This document shows positions 20,943 through 31,195 of a stretch of DNA of 38,717 nucleotides, in pieces (within the stretch, counting starts at the first letter, position 1; every line of letters starts with the position of its first letter). A program made the translations under genes and the position numbers. The stretch spans positions 1-38,717 of the forward strand of contig NW_026570575.1 in NCBI RefSeq assembly GCF_019649055.1, given 5' to 3'. The DNA is from Paramacrobiotus metropolitanus. Lineage: Eukaryota; Tardigrada; Eutardigrada; Parachela; Macrobiotidae. The notes beneath the pieces are model-generated. The model was not told the DNA's origin. It made no database searches and worked only from the letters and a program-made list of their open reading frames with translations.

Positions 20943-21080
20943 AGACCAACCACCTCGAGCGACCCAATGCAGTCCGATTCCTTTCGCCAATCCGACCGTC
21001 CGCTACTCTAATATAACTGCCAGCAAATTTATTTCAATCTTTTCGTCTAATGTCATATTTTTCTATTACTTATCTTCACA

Positions 21081-21317
21081 ATGGCTTTCGTGAACAACAA
21101 CAGAAAGTACCGCTCCATTTGGGATATTTTGTTTTGTTTCGCTGCCATGTGAGTCTTTTGGCTCGTGGTGCGAAGAAATTACTTGTTCTTAGCCCGGCAA
21201 GAGCCATTTTGTGTTCGTTTTTGTTTTAGCGTATTAGAAATCTGGCGTACTGTGCAGCTGCTCTTGGCGGCTGCCCCTTGTCGTGCGATGGGGCAGGATT
21301 TTACTTTAGTTTGCTGA
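21081..21317 (+). CDS. Candidate 51-residue single-pass membrane protein, two exons
   Basis: Exon 21081-21148 encodes MAFVNNNRKYRSIWDILFCF and ends at a strong donor (GTGAGT). Exon 21230-21317 follows a pyrimidine-rich acceptor (TTTTTGTTTTAG) and encodes VLEIWRTVQLLLAAAPCRAM before TGA. The 81-bp intron preserves phase, and AATAAA lies 40 bp after the stop. A hydrophobic stretch at about residues 14-36 could span a membrane, after a basic N-terminus. It lies about 140 bp downstream of copy B on the same strand. The family is unknown; the size and layout recall small ER or mitochondrial membrane proteins, but that is only resemblance. Confidence 0.55.
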
Positions 21318-21356
21318 ATTTTTCTGTGTCGCAATCAGTGTACTTGGATTTATGCC

Positions 21357-21362
21357 AATAAA
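21357..21362 (+). terminator. Polyadenylation signal AATAAA
   Basis: Canonical hexamer 40 bp after the stop codon of the 51-residue candidate gene. Confidence 0.55.
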
Positions 21363-21943
21363 GCATTTGAGTAGTTTTTACCATCGATAACGATGTCAGG
21401 ACGAAGCCCGGAAGGTGCAGCCGCGATAAGCGCACTTCTCCTTCTGACAAACTGTTAGTGTCGATTGCCGCTAATCCCATCAAGAGGTAAAGAAATACCG
21501 ATCAGGTCGGTCGTTCTTTGTAGCTGGTAATGGACCACTGTCATTGGGAAGAACTGCACATGGCGTCGAAAGGCTTTGGCCGACGTAGAAATTCGGCTGA
21601 ACGGGAACTGTCATTACACACTCCGAAATTCGCAACGTTTATGTTCGGTCTGTGAAGAATTTTTTCTGAGATTCCCATCGTCACAAGGCAATGCGCCATA
21701 AAGATCTGCCAACATAATGTGCGTGTTCTTCTGCAATATTCAAATTGATGATACTGCATGAAGATCTAGTATATACATATGCAACCACACTTTAATGTTT
21801 TTCAAAGTCTTCTGCTTACAGCTCGATCATTACCGGCATCTGTGGGGCAGCCCCGAGCTTTGTTTTAAACAAATACAGGGCTATCCACACTTGCCAAAAT
21901 TCGTTAGCAGTTTTTCATTCTACAAAATTGGTTTCTTAAATTT
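21363..21943. other. Intergenic; short similarity to 25930-26012
   Basis: On the minus strand, about 80 bp at 21390-21470 resemble 26012-25930, sharing CGCGGCTGCAC followed by CTT.C.GG.CT. The two stretches lie on either side of the hAT element. No gene is supported. Confidence 0.4.
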
Positions 21944-22178
21944 TAGAGTCCGTAAATCGTCACAATTTCGGCAGCGAAACGAAAATTTTTGTCGTACTGA
22001 GCAAACGTAACGAAACTTAACTGCACGCTTCCTGTCCCATAAAATAACGAACCTTGACGAATTTATAAAATATTTGAGCGCAACTTAACGATAACTTTCG
22101 ATATTTTTCCGTAAAAAAAACTGAACGCAACGAAATCGCAAAATACAATCACAGTAGTAAGCGTTCCTGGGATTAGTT

Positions 22179-24929
22179 TTATTTATCTGAATTTTCTATG
22201 TTGTTCCACATCAAAAATAGTAGATCATCAAGCTTATCACTGCTCAAACGGTTACGCCGTTCTTGAAAAACATTTCCTGCGTGACTGAATAATCTCTCCG
22301 ATGGTGTACTCCGATGGTGTACGCGACTATAGACAGGTATTTTCTGGCTAGAGAAGACAAATTCGGCAACATCTGCGTTTGTTCACGCCAAAACGCAAGT
22401 AAATCAAAATCAGAATTTGGAGGGTTCAAACTCATATACAGATCAATTTCATCCTTGAGATCATTCGCTAATTGATTTCCTTTTGGGATGTCTGCGTATT
22501 CCGCAAACTCGGCAAAAACATCATCGCAGTGCCCGCGGTTGGTGTTCTGAACTGCCTGTGGAGAGCCGGCCGACGTTTTATCTAAAAAGTTTCAGCACAT
22601 ATTTCAGATCAACCCTAGTTGGTCAACTATCACTTTAAGTAGAATAAGATTTATACGGAACTACAGTAGAATACGGTAAAATGCCTATATTATTTTGTAC
22701 TCTGTAGTACGTATAGTACAAAGTAACTTGTATGTGATACGTAATCGTATTATGGAAGAATGCAAAGCACACAGAGTCTCTGCAGTGAAAGCACTATTAA
22801 GCTACACCGCAGTGCAATCTTTGTCCGAACTGCTGCGAAAAAAGAACTATAGCACCATACACGTGAATGCAATAAAAATTAAACATTAGATGGACGTACG
22901 TGACTACGTATTATACAGTTAAACATAATGACGCCAGTTAAAACCTTTTTCAACGTACCTGCATTTTTTGTTCGCAACCCGTGCACCATTTTTTGGACCG
23001 CATCTTGAACAAATTTCGCGTCATCAGGTGAAAGAAACAACAGTCGTTTCGTGGCTGGATTGAAGAAAACAGCAATCTTGTGGGCAAGTTCTATATTCAG
23101 CTTGCCCTTGATGACTTTTAAGCAATGCTCCTAGAAATATATTTCTCGATGATGCAATATAAAGCTTAATAACAAACGAACTGTTCTTTGGAAAAAGAAG
23201 CTACCAACCTGAAATTTGTTCATCGCTGGATTCGTACTCACAGAAAATCGCTCAATCTTGCGCTCGATAGTGATGTAATGTGCCAGAACCAGATGCAAAG
23301 TAGGCGATTTGTCCGCGCTTAGATCTTTCGTGGCTTTGAGAAAAGGTTCAAGCAAGCTGGACAGCTCTTGCATAAGCTCCAACGGTCCCGGCAAAAGCTG
23401 TTCTTCGTTTCTGTTTTCCAGAATTGCTTTGATATCATCGTACTGGCCAATAATCGAATCCAGCATGGTCAACTTTGTATTCCATCTTGCTTCCACTGAC
23501 TGAATCAGTTTTTTCTTAAGCCGCTTCGCGATAGTAGATTTTTTGCAATGAGCAACAAGAGATTTACATTCTTCCAGGATATTCCAAATAGGCTCACATT
23601 CGTCCGGCATACGAAACTTGGACTTCTTTCTCCGATTAAAAAAGTTTGACAGGGTGGTGTTTAACAGATGTCCAGAACACGTGATTCTTTAAAGCGCTCT
23701 GAGCCCCGGGTGGGCCTGCATGGCTTTCACCATGTTTCCGCCAGCGTCGGTTATAAACATAATGTCGTCGCACATGTCTTCGGTAACACCATATTCTTTT
23801 AATTTTGAATCCAAAAAATGACGGATGTTAATTCCTTCTTTCTTGATAACCGGATCGAATTCCGCACAAAAAAGAAGCATTTTCTGCATGGTCCAGTTTT
23901 CATCAATGTAGTGATAAATAACACTCAAATAATCCGTCTTGTTCAACTCTTCATTCCAAAAATCTGTAGTTATTGAGCCACCATACGTAGAGACCAAGTC
24001 TTTCAATTTTTCTTTCAGGGCTGCTCGGAGAACTTCCGCCTGCGATTTAACATGATTTGCTACAGTCTTTTCACAAGGCAAGATGTCAGAAGCCAAAATC
24101 TTTTTCTGGTATTTAAAGGATTCAGATAGCAGGCACTGAACAAATTTTTGAAATCCGCGCCCTTCGACAATACCAAAAGCTCGCGAGTCCTTGGCACACA
24201 TCATCGCTAGAGAATCCGCTACAAGTTTCTTAGATTCCGCAGATATCTGGAAAAAATAATATGATGTTTTCCTAATAAATATCAGTAAGAGCAAAATTCA
24301 CACTAATAATTTTAATTTATTTCAATCTGAAAAACATTTTATAAAATTTCTCCGACAACTCTACCTTTGCAGTTGTGAAAGCAGTGATTTTTGTTTGAGC
24401 TTTGTCCGGCTGACAAATGGAAGTGTGATGAGTGAAGGCTGTCGTCCCCGCGTGCTCGCCACGACTGAATACTTTTGCACACCTTTTGCACTGAGCAAAA
24501 GGCAGCTCCTTACCACCCTCGTCCCATACTGTGTGAAAAAATTCCCAAAAATCAGCTCTGGCGTTTTCTTTGGGTTTCGTGGAAAACAGTCCTGCAGTAA
24601 TATTTGCCGCGCATTCTTCCTTCGTAATGGTACAGGTTGGAGTTGCCTTCACTTTTTTCTTCGGCTTCGTGTTCGTGGTGTCGTTCGTGGCCGTTGGCTT
24701 AGAGGAACTAGCATCTACATATGTAAGAATACAAATAAATAAACAGAATACATCGGGCTCCATTCACGGTCGAACAAAAAAGTATGAAAATTACATCGAA
24801 ACTGGCTGAAGTGCTACATTGAGTTACCCTCTGATAATATGTAAAGATCAACTGAGTACCTGTTTCGCTGTCGCTGCTTCCCAAGTCCACTGTAGGGACT
24901 GATCGCTTCTTCGATACAGTAGCTTCCAT
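22179..24929 (-). pseudogene. hAT transposase gene, five exons, broken by a stop and a frameshift
   Basis: Exons in order are 24929-24860, 24714-24365, 24246-23209, 23130-22959 and 22581-22179, all GT-AG and in phase up to the damage. Exon 2 has a BED zinc finger (CKRC...HHTSIC). Exon 3 has the core: STYGGSITTDFWNE, YHYIDENWTMQKMLLF, MFITDAGGNMVKAM, then TCSGHLL and VEARWNT. Exon 4 encodes AVFFNPATKRLLFLSPDDAK. Exon 5 has FDLLAFWRE and, in a shifted frame, the dimerisation motif TPSERLFSHAGN. Damage: an in-frame TAA (23689-23691) just before RITCSGH, and a 13-bp tandem duplication at about 22292-22317 plus at least one more indel. The family excises and inserts DNA; this copy cannot make a full protein. 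Frames are otherwise well kept, so inactivation is recent. Confidence 0.85.
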
Positions 24930-25003
24930 TTGACAGTCCGCAATATCTACGTTGACTCCAGAAAATATGCGAATACTTATGGAATAATGGACGAGCCCAC
25001 ATC

Positions 25004-25145
25004 AAGTTCTCGCACGAAGAAGATCGATAAAAAATTCCAAAACAGAATTGTACACAGCACACACACACACACACAAGTTCTCGCACGAAGAAGATCGATA
25101 AAAACTTCCAAAACAGAATTGTACACACAGCACATTGTATTTACA
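25004..25145. repeat. Two-copy ~70-bp direct repeat with (CA)n
   Basis: Both units begin AAGTTCTCGCACGAAGAAGA and run through CCAAAACAGAATTGTACACA; a (CA)n run separates them. They lie just upstream of the hAT transposase start, inside the element. Confidence 0.85.
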
Positions 25146-25762
25146 CAGCACACATAGCTTGGAAACCGATTTATAAGAAATGAACAAAATAATGATACGA
25201 AACTCCAGCATTTATACCATTATAAAGTTGGTACAACTGCTGAAAATAGAAACAATGAAAACCGTTCATTAAGACTGCACTTTTTCTATGAAAATTGCAG
25301 CTTGCACTTTTGCAGTTCACTAGTGCCGTTATGATTTGCAGTGCTGTGAAGCTATAAACAACATGTGCTTGCGAAACAGTAGTGCAGTGTCTAGAACTGG
25401 GCGTTTCGCAAAGCGTCAGATTCACTGTGTACAATAGGTTGCAGCTTCCAGTGTGCGCTTACGAAGACCCTGTTCCGGGCGCCCAAAACACTGAATTATT
25501 TGTCCAGGCGCAAGAGACGCACGCACGAGTGCGGCTGGCGTACAATTGGAAAATAATTTATTTTATTTTTAAATTCCACATCGGTATCTTTTGACGAAAG
25601 AGCGACTCAAAATTTCAATATAACTGCGAAGCGAGAATACATTTTCTTATAACGAAACTTAACGAAGCGGTGCTCAGAAGTCCGTAAAACATGCGCGGGG
25701 CTTGACGATTCGTTTCGTTAACGTTCGTTAAGCTTCGTCAAAATGACGATTTACGGACTCTA

Positions 25763-26518
25763 CCGGGTCACTTTCTTTATCCAGAATTTACTGTTTGGTT
25801 TCACAGGTAATTCATATTGATCATATACCGCTTCTGTCCAAGACTGATCCTAGATTACTGCCGTAGCAGATCGGGGTACCTTTACGACAACGCAAACCTT
25901 TACAATTGCGGCCACCCAAGGATTTACCAATGTGGAGTCCAGAAAGTGCAGCCGCGGTGTGCATGCGCGCCACTCTTTCTGAGGAAAACCGACAAAGTGC
26001 CGGTTGGCACATACAGGGACCACCTAACCGTCTTCTGATCAGGGAGAAGACGCTGAATTGCTTCCGACTGCAATACTGCACCTATAAAATTTAGTGCGAC
26101 AACTGATTTTTGTCGTGTTTGGTAGATACCGGTTTGGTAGTACCTTTGTATATAAAAGTACAGAGTACAATAAAGCGTTAACGTTTGGCCGCCTGCTTTA
26201 ATCGCCTCATGCAGCAAAACTGCCAACAGATGGAGTGTTTTCTTACAACCTCGAGTCAGCATAATACTTGAATAATGCGAGCTAATGCTTTGTAAGCTCA
26301 ATCCCTTCTGAGGACGTTCTAAGGAACAGTGTGTATTGTGTAATTAGTTGTACTCTGTTCAGCCAGCGTTGTTGATTTATATTGTTAACTAGTGCATTTA
26401 ACCGTGCTGCATATATAATAGTTTTTAATGTCGCATTTTTATTCCTGTTTCGGTTGCGGTAAAATTCTTTCGAAATCTAACTACTTTGTACATATCTATC
26501 ACGCCGGTAATAGTAGTC
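25763..26518. other. Intergenic, 5' side of copy C
   Basis: Overlapping open frames occur on both strands at 25820-26300, but no start, splice or protein motif favours one. The ~80 bp similarity to 21390-21470 lies at 25930-26012. A paralog-conserved sequence (TTCTTTCGAAATCTAAC) lies at about 26465, just before copy C. Confidence 0.45.
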
Positions 26519-27850
26519 ATGGATGACTCCGCGATGCAAAATGTACCGAATCCGCCGGATCTCGTCCGCTCCCGGTCGTACAGTGATTTGTCCATGCTTG
26601 ATCCTGCCTTCGATGATTTAATGAGAAAAGCTGTCGAGAAGAGCTCGTATGTCAAGCGTTTCAAGCCCTTTACACGACGGTTGGTATTGCAATCTTTCAC
26701 CCGCAGCCTGTTGTTCTGCATAGCTTTTGCAATTATGCGAGACCTATCGCACGACAAGCGTGAAAACCAGGAAGGCGAACACCAACAGCAGGTAAGTTTT
26801 ATCGGTTTACCATTAAGAATATCCTCTGAAAGACAGTACCGTGCGATTATGCGAACATCAAGAATTTTCGAACGTAAATCTGTACGAGTAACATTCACTT
26901 AACTTAAAAAACCAGGATGCCAATGTATGGCGTGTGTTTTTAAATAAAATCATTCAGCAAACTGCTTCTAATAAACATCAGAGTACAGATATGTACAGTA
27001 TATAAATAATTCTGTTATTCTATACATTACTTGTTTTAATGAGCTTAATAACTTTAAAGGTAAGTGCCAACCAAAAACAAAAAAAATAGTTACGAGCGCG
27101 GGTACACTTAGTTATAGTTAAGACCATGCAGCTTAGTTAGTTGCAAGTGTGCTAGTTATATAATTATATGACTGTTATGTTATAATAATTATATGACTGC
27201 CCTTTTTCTAGCCAAGCCAACGTCCGTTCCTCCTAGAGTATCTCCCTTTCGCTATCGGCGGATGTGCTGGTTTCGCCTTTGCCGATTTCGGCAATGCTGT
27301 CTTCCTGTGGTACAGTACACGCAAGATGCGCGGGCAGTGGTTTTTGTCGGCTGCCAATATGCGAGACGGAATGTGGGTGTCTGTTGGCTGGTTTGAAAGC
27401 GACTGTTTGCTACTGAACACGGGACTGTATTTAACGACCACCGTACTGTCCACGATCACCACGGTGCTGGTCGTGGGGATTGTCGAGTTCTATGTTCCGG
27501 GATTCTTCCTTTCTCTATGGTGGCATGTCGTCCATGTTCTGTGGCACCATTACATCCTGCATGTACCGGCCCGGCTCGAACTGATATTCGTTATTCTACC
27601 ATGTGCCGGCTTAGTGGTGGCGGACTTTGTTACCGTTTGGTACTGTCACCGAGCCATTCTGCAGTTTCGACAAATTTGCCGGGTGGACTGGCACGACGAT
27701 TTTGACTTTGATTGGTCGATCATTGTTGACCGAGTGTACTACAGCGCACTGGACCTTGTCAATTGGTCGGTCATCTGGGTGGGGTATGTGACCTTTGTAC
27801 TTCTTCGCCGGAAAGTAGTGTTCTGTTCTGTTTTAATGACTAAAGGGTAA
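26519..27850 (+). CDS. Membrane-protein family copy C (intact)
   Basis: Exons 26519-26791 and 27212-27850 join in phase 0 across a 420-bp intron with a strong donor (CAG then GTAAGT); 303 residues. The start is MDDSAMQNVPNPP; the frame is open further upstream but without another ATG. RSRSYSDLSM has Tyr where other copies have Cys. Exon 2 has VFLWYSTRKMRGQWFLSAAN, EFYVPGFFLSLWWHVV, WYCHRAI where the others have CRR, a short acidic DWHDDFDFDW and a C-terminal RRKVVFCSVLMTKG. The GPIIG run seen in A and F is absent. Its 3' flank resembles that of copy B. Confidence 0.85.
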
Positions 27851-28238
27851 CCCACTCGAACGACCGGATCTGCTTAGACTCCCTTCACCGATCCGACCAT
27901 CCGCGACTTTACCGCAGTTCTGAATATGAATATTTTTGAGTCTTGATGTTTTTCATTATATATTATGTAGAGTACATAAATATCCTTCTGCAACAGCTTT
28001 TTGGAAGGTTTTTCTTCATAAACGTAGTAAAGTATGGCAATTCATAAATATTTGGAAATTCAAGGCGTCGGCGCGGTACTCGTTTTGGAACAATGGATGG
28101 AGCGGGAAAATAAAACTCTGTTATATACACAAGAAAAATGCATAGTTTGCTGCTCTATGTATATCGGAAACGCATTGTATAACACTAGGAACTAATGCAA
28201 TATACATTATATACTGAATAATTACAGTGCCTTCTTAC
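27851..28238. other. 3' flank of copy C, no other gene
   Basis: The first ~60 bp are conserved with the region after copy B (CCACTCGAACGACC versus CCACCTCGAGCGACC, then ATCCGACC). Nothing else is recognised. Confidence 0.5.
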
Positions 28239-28889
28239 GAGGGAGATACCCGAACACGTCCGCGTCAGATCAGCATACACTTGGTAACATTAGAATCCTT
28301 AGAAATTCAGCTATTTTCTTCAAGAATCAAAACACCCCCAGATAAAGAACTCGAGTTTAGGGATCTCGGAGATGCTAACACAGATATGATGGCTGACTTC
28401 CATCGAAATTTCAGCATGCGCCATACGCAATGTCCAGCCTAGCTACGCCATGCGTTACGGATAGCCTGGCTTTCAATCTGTAGATTCTGTATTGGTTTTC
28501 TTGAGAGCTGTCTTACCTATTTTGCCCTATCGCGCGCACCAGCATCCGCGGTTGCATTGATCTCTATGCAGCCAGTCGATGCTGTTGCGCTTAATGAGTT
28601 AAAAAACTGCGATAGCTATCGATAAAGCGCTGTTTAACTTCTCGCTGAAAGACGGTTGCGCAATTTCGCATCCGTACAGAGGCGCCGTATGGCTCTGTAT
28701 GGCGTCTGCTGACGTTTCGATGGAAGTCAGCCATCATATCTGTGTTAGCTCCTCAGAGATCCCTAAACTCGAGTTCTTTATCTGGGGGTGTTTTGATTAT
28801 CGAAGAAAACAGCTGAATTTCTAAGGATTCTAATGTTGCCAAGTGTATGCTGATCTGACGCGGACGTGTTCGGGAATCTCCCTCTTTAA
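28239..28889. repeat. Long inverted duplication, ~180-bp arms and ~290-bp spacer
   Basis: Arm 28239-28416 (GAGGGAGATACCCGAACACG onward) is matched by the reverse complement of about 28704-28889, with few differences, including AACACCCCCAGATAAAGAAC. The right arm includes the end of the leftward coiled-coil frame, so the left arm is an inverted copy of that frame's 3' end and downstream sequence. Confidence 0.88.
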
Positions 28890-29294
28890 TTTCGCCATAT
28901 CACGATCAAGTTCTTCGACATTGGTTTGGTGTACGGTATCCATCTGCTCCACAAGGGAACGCAAAGTTTCGTTTGCACTCTGCAGGTCCGCATCTGCTCT
29001 CTCACGTATTTCCCGCTCAACTTTCAAACTTTCCTTGAGTTTGACATTTTCAGTTTCGAGAATAGTTACACGTCCGGCGAGAGATGACAGCTCCTTGCAT
29101 GATTCCCGAATAATAGAAAGCAAGAGGTCAAACACATCTCGGTTGTTCGGTGAGGGTTTGTAGGTCGACGAGTTAACATAGCCATCCATCTTGGCAACCA
29201 AATCAGTTAACGTGGAGGTCATTGTGACCGGCGCACTACGGGCCGGTTTTCCACTGGACTTCGGAGTACTCGTCGGCGTGGGGACAACAGGCAT
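28830..29294 (-). CDS. Coiled-coil protein, possibly a retrotransposon ORF1 product
   Basis: A single open frame of 154 residues starts at ATG 29294. The first 30 residues are rich in Pro, Thr and Ser (MPVVPTPTSTPKSSGKPARS). A region with Leu/Ile heptads follows (about 68-140: VTILETENVKLKESLKVERE, LRSLVEQMDTV, DRDMAKLKRE), predicting a coiled coil. The last 15 codons lie in the inverted duplication, so the C-terminus may be truncated. Short coiled-coil proteins with a low-complexity head are common as ORF1 of non-LTR elements, and the locus is repetitive; a host gene cannot be excluded. Confidence 0.5.
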   Translation of the reverse strand: MPVVPTPTSTPKSSGKPARSAPVTMTSTLTDLVAKMDGYVNSSTYKPSPNNRDVFDLLLSIIRESCKELSSLAGRVTILETENVKLKESLKVEREIRERADADLQSANETLRSLVEQMDTVHQTNVEELDRDMAKLKREIPEHVRVRSAYTWQH

Positions 29295-29777
29295 GATAAA
29301 GGAGATAATGATACGCTTATTAAGTTATCATTTTTACTTCAGTAGGAAGCAGAAAATATTAGAAAGGTCACGCCTATTTGCTCAGAAATTCACTGCACAG
29401 AGCTGACCAGGATGTATTTGTGCACGTGGTGAAAAAAGTTAGATCCGCACTCGAGCTGCTCAAAAGCAAAGTATGGTACCGATACCGAATGGGATACCGG
29501 AGATAAATAACAGGAAACATGTCTGCGCTGATCACCATCGTTAATTGACCAGTGTCCAACTTCTTCCAAGTGTTTTACAAGTGAGTGAAGCGACCAATTA
29601 TTGAGAAATACGGAAGCATCGCGCAGCAAGGTCAGTAAAGTTCAGCTAGAAACAACCGGTCACTTAAGTCTTTACAAAACTATAAATTTTAGTATTCAGA
29701 AAGGAAACAGGACTTCTGAGCCATTTCTTCTATACGTTAAACTCTCGGCTTAATTTGCACAGATTGATTTCTAAAGG
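29295..29777. other. No gene recognised
   Basis: Short frames on both strands have no motif. No repeat was recognised. Confidence 0.5.
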
Positions 29778-29970
29778 TTACAAGGCACGAGTGCTGATGA
29801 ACCGGAAGGTCCAAATGATGTGTTTGAGCATTTTGATGCAAGGGCAAAAGCTCAACTGGAAGAGTATTAATAACGCGAGCGTAATAACATTTACAGGATT
29901 TTTCCCTCATTACTATAGTTTAATTTGGTTGAAATTAGCAAAGAACATACGAATTCTCCCAGGAACAATA
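29778..29970 (+). pseudogene. hAT transposase C-terminal relic
   Basis: Frame 29778-29870 encodes TSADEPEGPNDVFEHFDARA followed by KAQLEEY and a stop. About 25 bp further, after a TTTACAG acceptor-like sequence, another frame reads FFPHYYSLIWLKLAKNIRIL and PGT, which resembles the FP.L..LAK.IL.IPGT part of hAT dimerisation regions. No upstream transposase core was found nearby. It differs from the hAT gene at 22-25 kb. Confidence 0.45.
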
Positions 29971-30684
29971 AAGTAGCCAGTGCAGTGCATGGCAGTAATA
30001 ACGTTCTACACACAGGCAAATGCACTGCACAGCCGATACAGCTCTTTGCGCCACTGTTACAGCCCGACGTTGAGTCCATTTTGCAGTCCACTGTAGAGAG
30101 TACGAGCCATATCTATTTTAGAGCTACCGAAAGCAGTCATTACGCAGTTGTTTTGCATTTTATTCACACTGATTTTAATGGCGTTCAGTCAAAAAATAGA
30201 TTTTTCTGATTTCTCGCCTGTGCTGACCAGTGGTCATTCTGCCGACCGCTTTGCTCCACTTAGTTAATACAGCTTTTTATGGGCTTTCTTTTGATGGTAT
30301 ATTGTATCGTGTACGATGCTTCTGCAAATAGATATGAATTTTTAAGGAATATTGACTAATTATAACCATGCCCAACCGTGTCAAGACCGACATGGTATTT
30401 TGAATTGACCATCACTGACCAGTTAACGGCTTTCCTCTGAACGTTTCTTTATTCTTTTATAAAGCTGAGCAATTACTTCTCCTCTGGTTTTTTTGGTAAT
30501 TATCTGATATGTGGCTGGCGGTCAAGACAAGCAGGACCTCCGGGAGCCCCGTTTGGTCAATTTTGACCATGTTTGGTCACCCCCTGGACCTTATGGACTC
30601 GGTTAAGCTACCAGTTCTGTACTTTAAATTGTCGTCTAACATCTCTTCCTTGAAATAAAACCAATAAAAACAACCAAGTACTTA
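29971..30684. other. Repetitive-looking intergenic DNA, no gene
   Basis: Contains CAGTGCATGG/AATGCACTGCAC inverted words at 29979-30027 and several TGGTCA/TGACCA words at 30220-30600 like those at 8.7-9.0 kb. No coding frame is supported. Confidence 0.45.
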
Positions 30685-31036
30685 CTATAGTGTGAGAAGG
30701 ACTGGTAATCAACCGTTTGACGTCATCACTCTCGCATACACGGGAGGGCGGCTGCCATGGTGACAGATGCGCGTTTTTCACGGTTTTTGTCAGTTTTCTC
30801 AGCAGATTTCTGTTCTCTTCTATTTTTATCCCCCGAAATTGGGATTTAAATATTTAAAATAAGCTATTAAAAGCTCAGAAAGCTTCTGATGAGAAAGAAA
30901 CGTCAGAATATCTTTTAAAAGGGACAACAAAGTCTGTGGAACTATGGTAAGCATTAGCACAGCAGTGTTTTCTGTATGCGACAGTGATGACGTAGTCGAC
31001 CGTTGCGCAGTCTGTTCCCAGTCCTTCTAGCTATAG
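30685..31036. mobile_element. Hairpin MITE (352 bp)
   Basis: Imperfect inverted arms of about 65 bp share GAAGGACTGG, ACGTCATCACT and TCGCATACA in matching order. CTATAGT occurs at both outer boundaries (30685-30691 and 31031-31037). CTATAG is self-complementary, so it could be a target duplication or the tip of the TIR. No coding frame is present. Confidence 0.72.
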
Positions 31037-31195
31037 TCAGTTCTTGAAACAACCTATGATCATAACAACGGATTATAGAGAGAAAGTCCTCCACCATGTC
31101 GGTCTAACACGCATGGTGTGGAACGGGTTAAGACTCAAGAACTCAGTTCGCAGAATGGTAGTACAGGCGTGGACGGCCGGAGCGTTCGAGTGCAC

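Larger units (their letters stand above)
21944..25762. mobile_element. Near-complete hAT transposon (3819 bp)
   Basis: The ends are inverted repeats beginning TAGAGTCCGTAAATCGTCA at 21944 and, read inward on the minus strand, at 25762. Subterminal GTTAACG/CGTTAAG words recur on both sides. Between them lies one leftward transposase gene. No 8-bp target duplication is visible (flanks TTAAATTT and CCGGGTCA differ), so an end may have been exchanged or the flank has decayed. Confidence 0.78.

Noticed and set aside
21315-21317. TGA of the 51-residue gene as a selenocysteine codon
   Set aside because: The frame after TGA has no conserved-looking text, and no selenocysteine insertion hairpin was recognised before AATAAA.
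21936-25770. 8-bp target duplication for the large hAT element
   Set aside because: The 8 bp outside the two ends do not match, so none is claimed.
25820-26301. Overlapping minus-strand frames of 86 and 125 codons
   Set aside because: They overlap in different frames without start context, splice consensus or motifs; at most a short similarity to 21390-21470 is reported.
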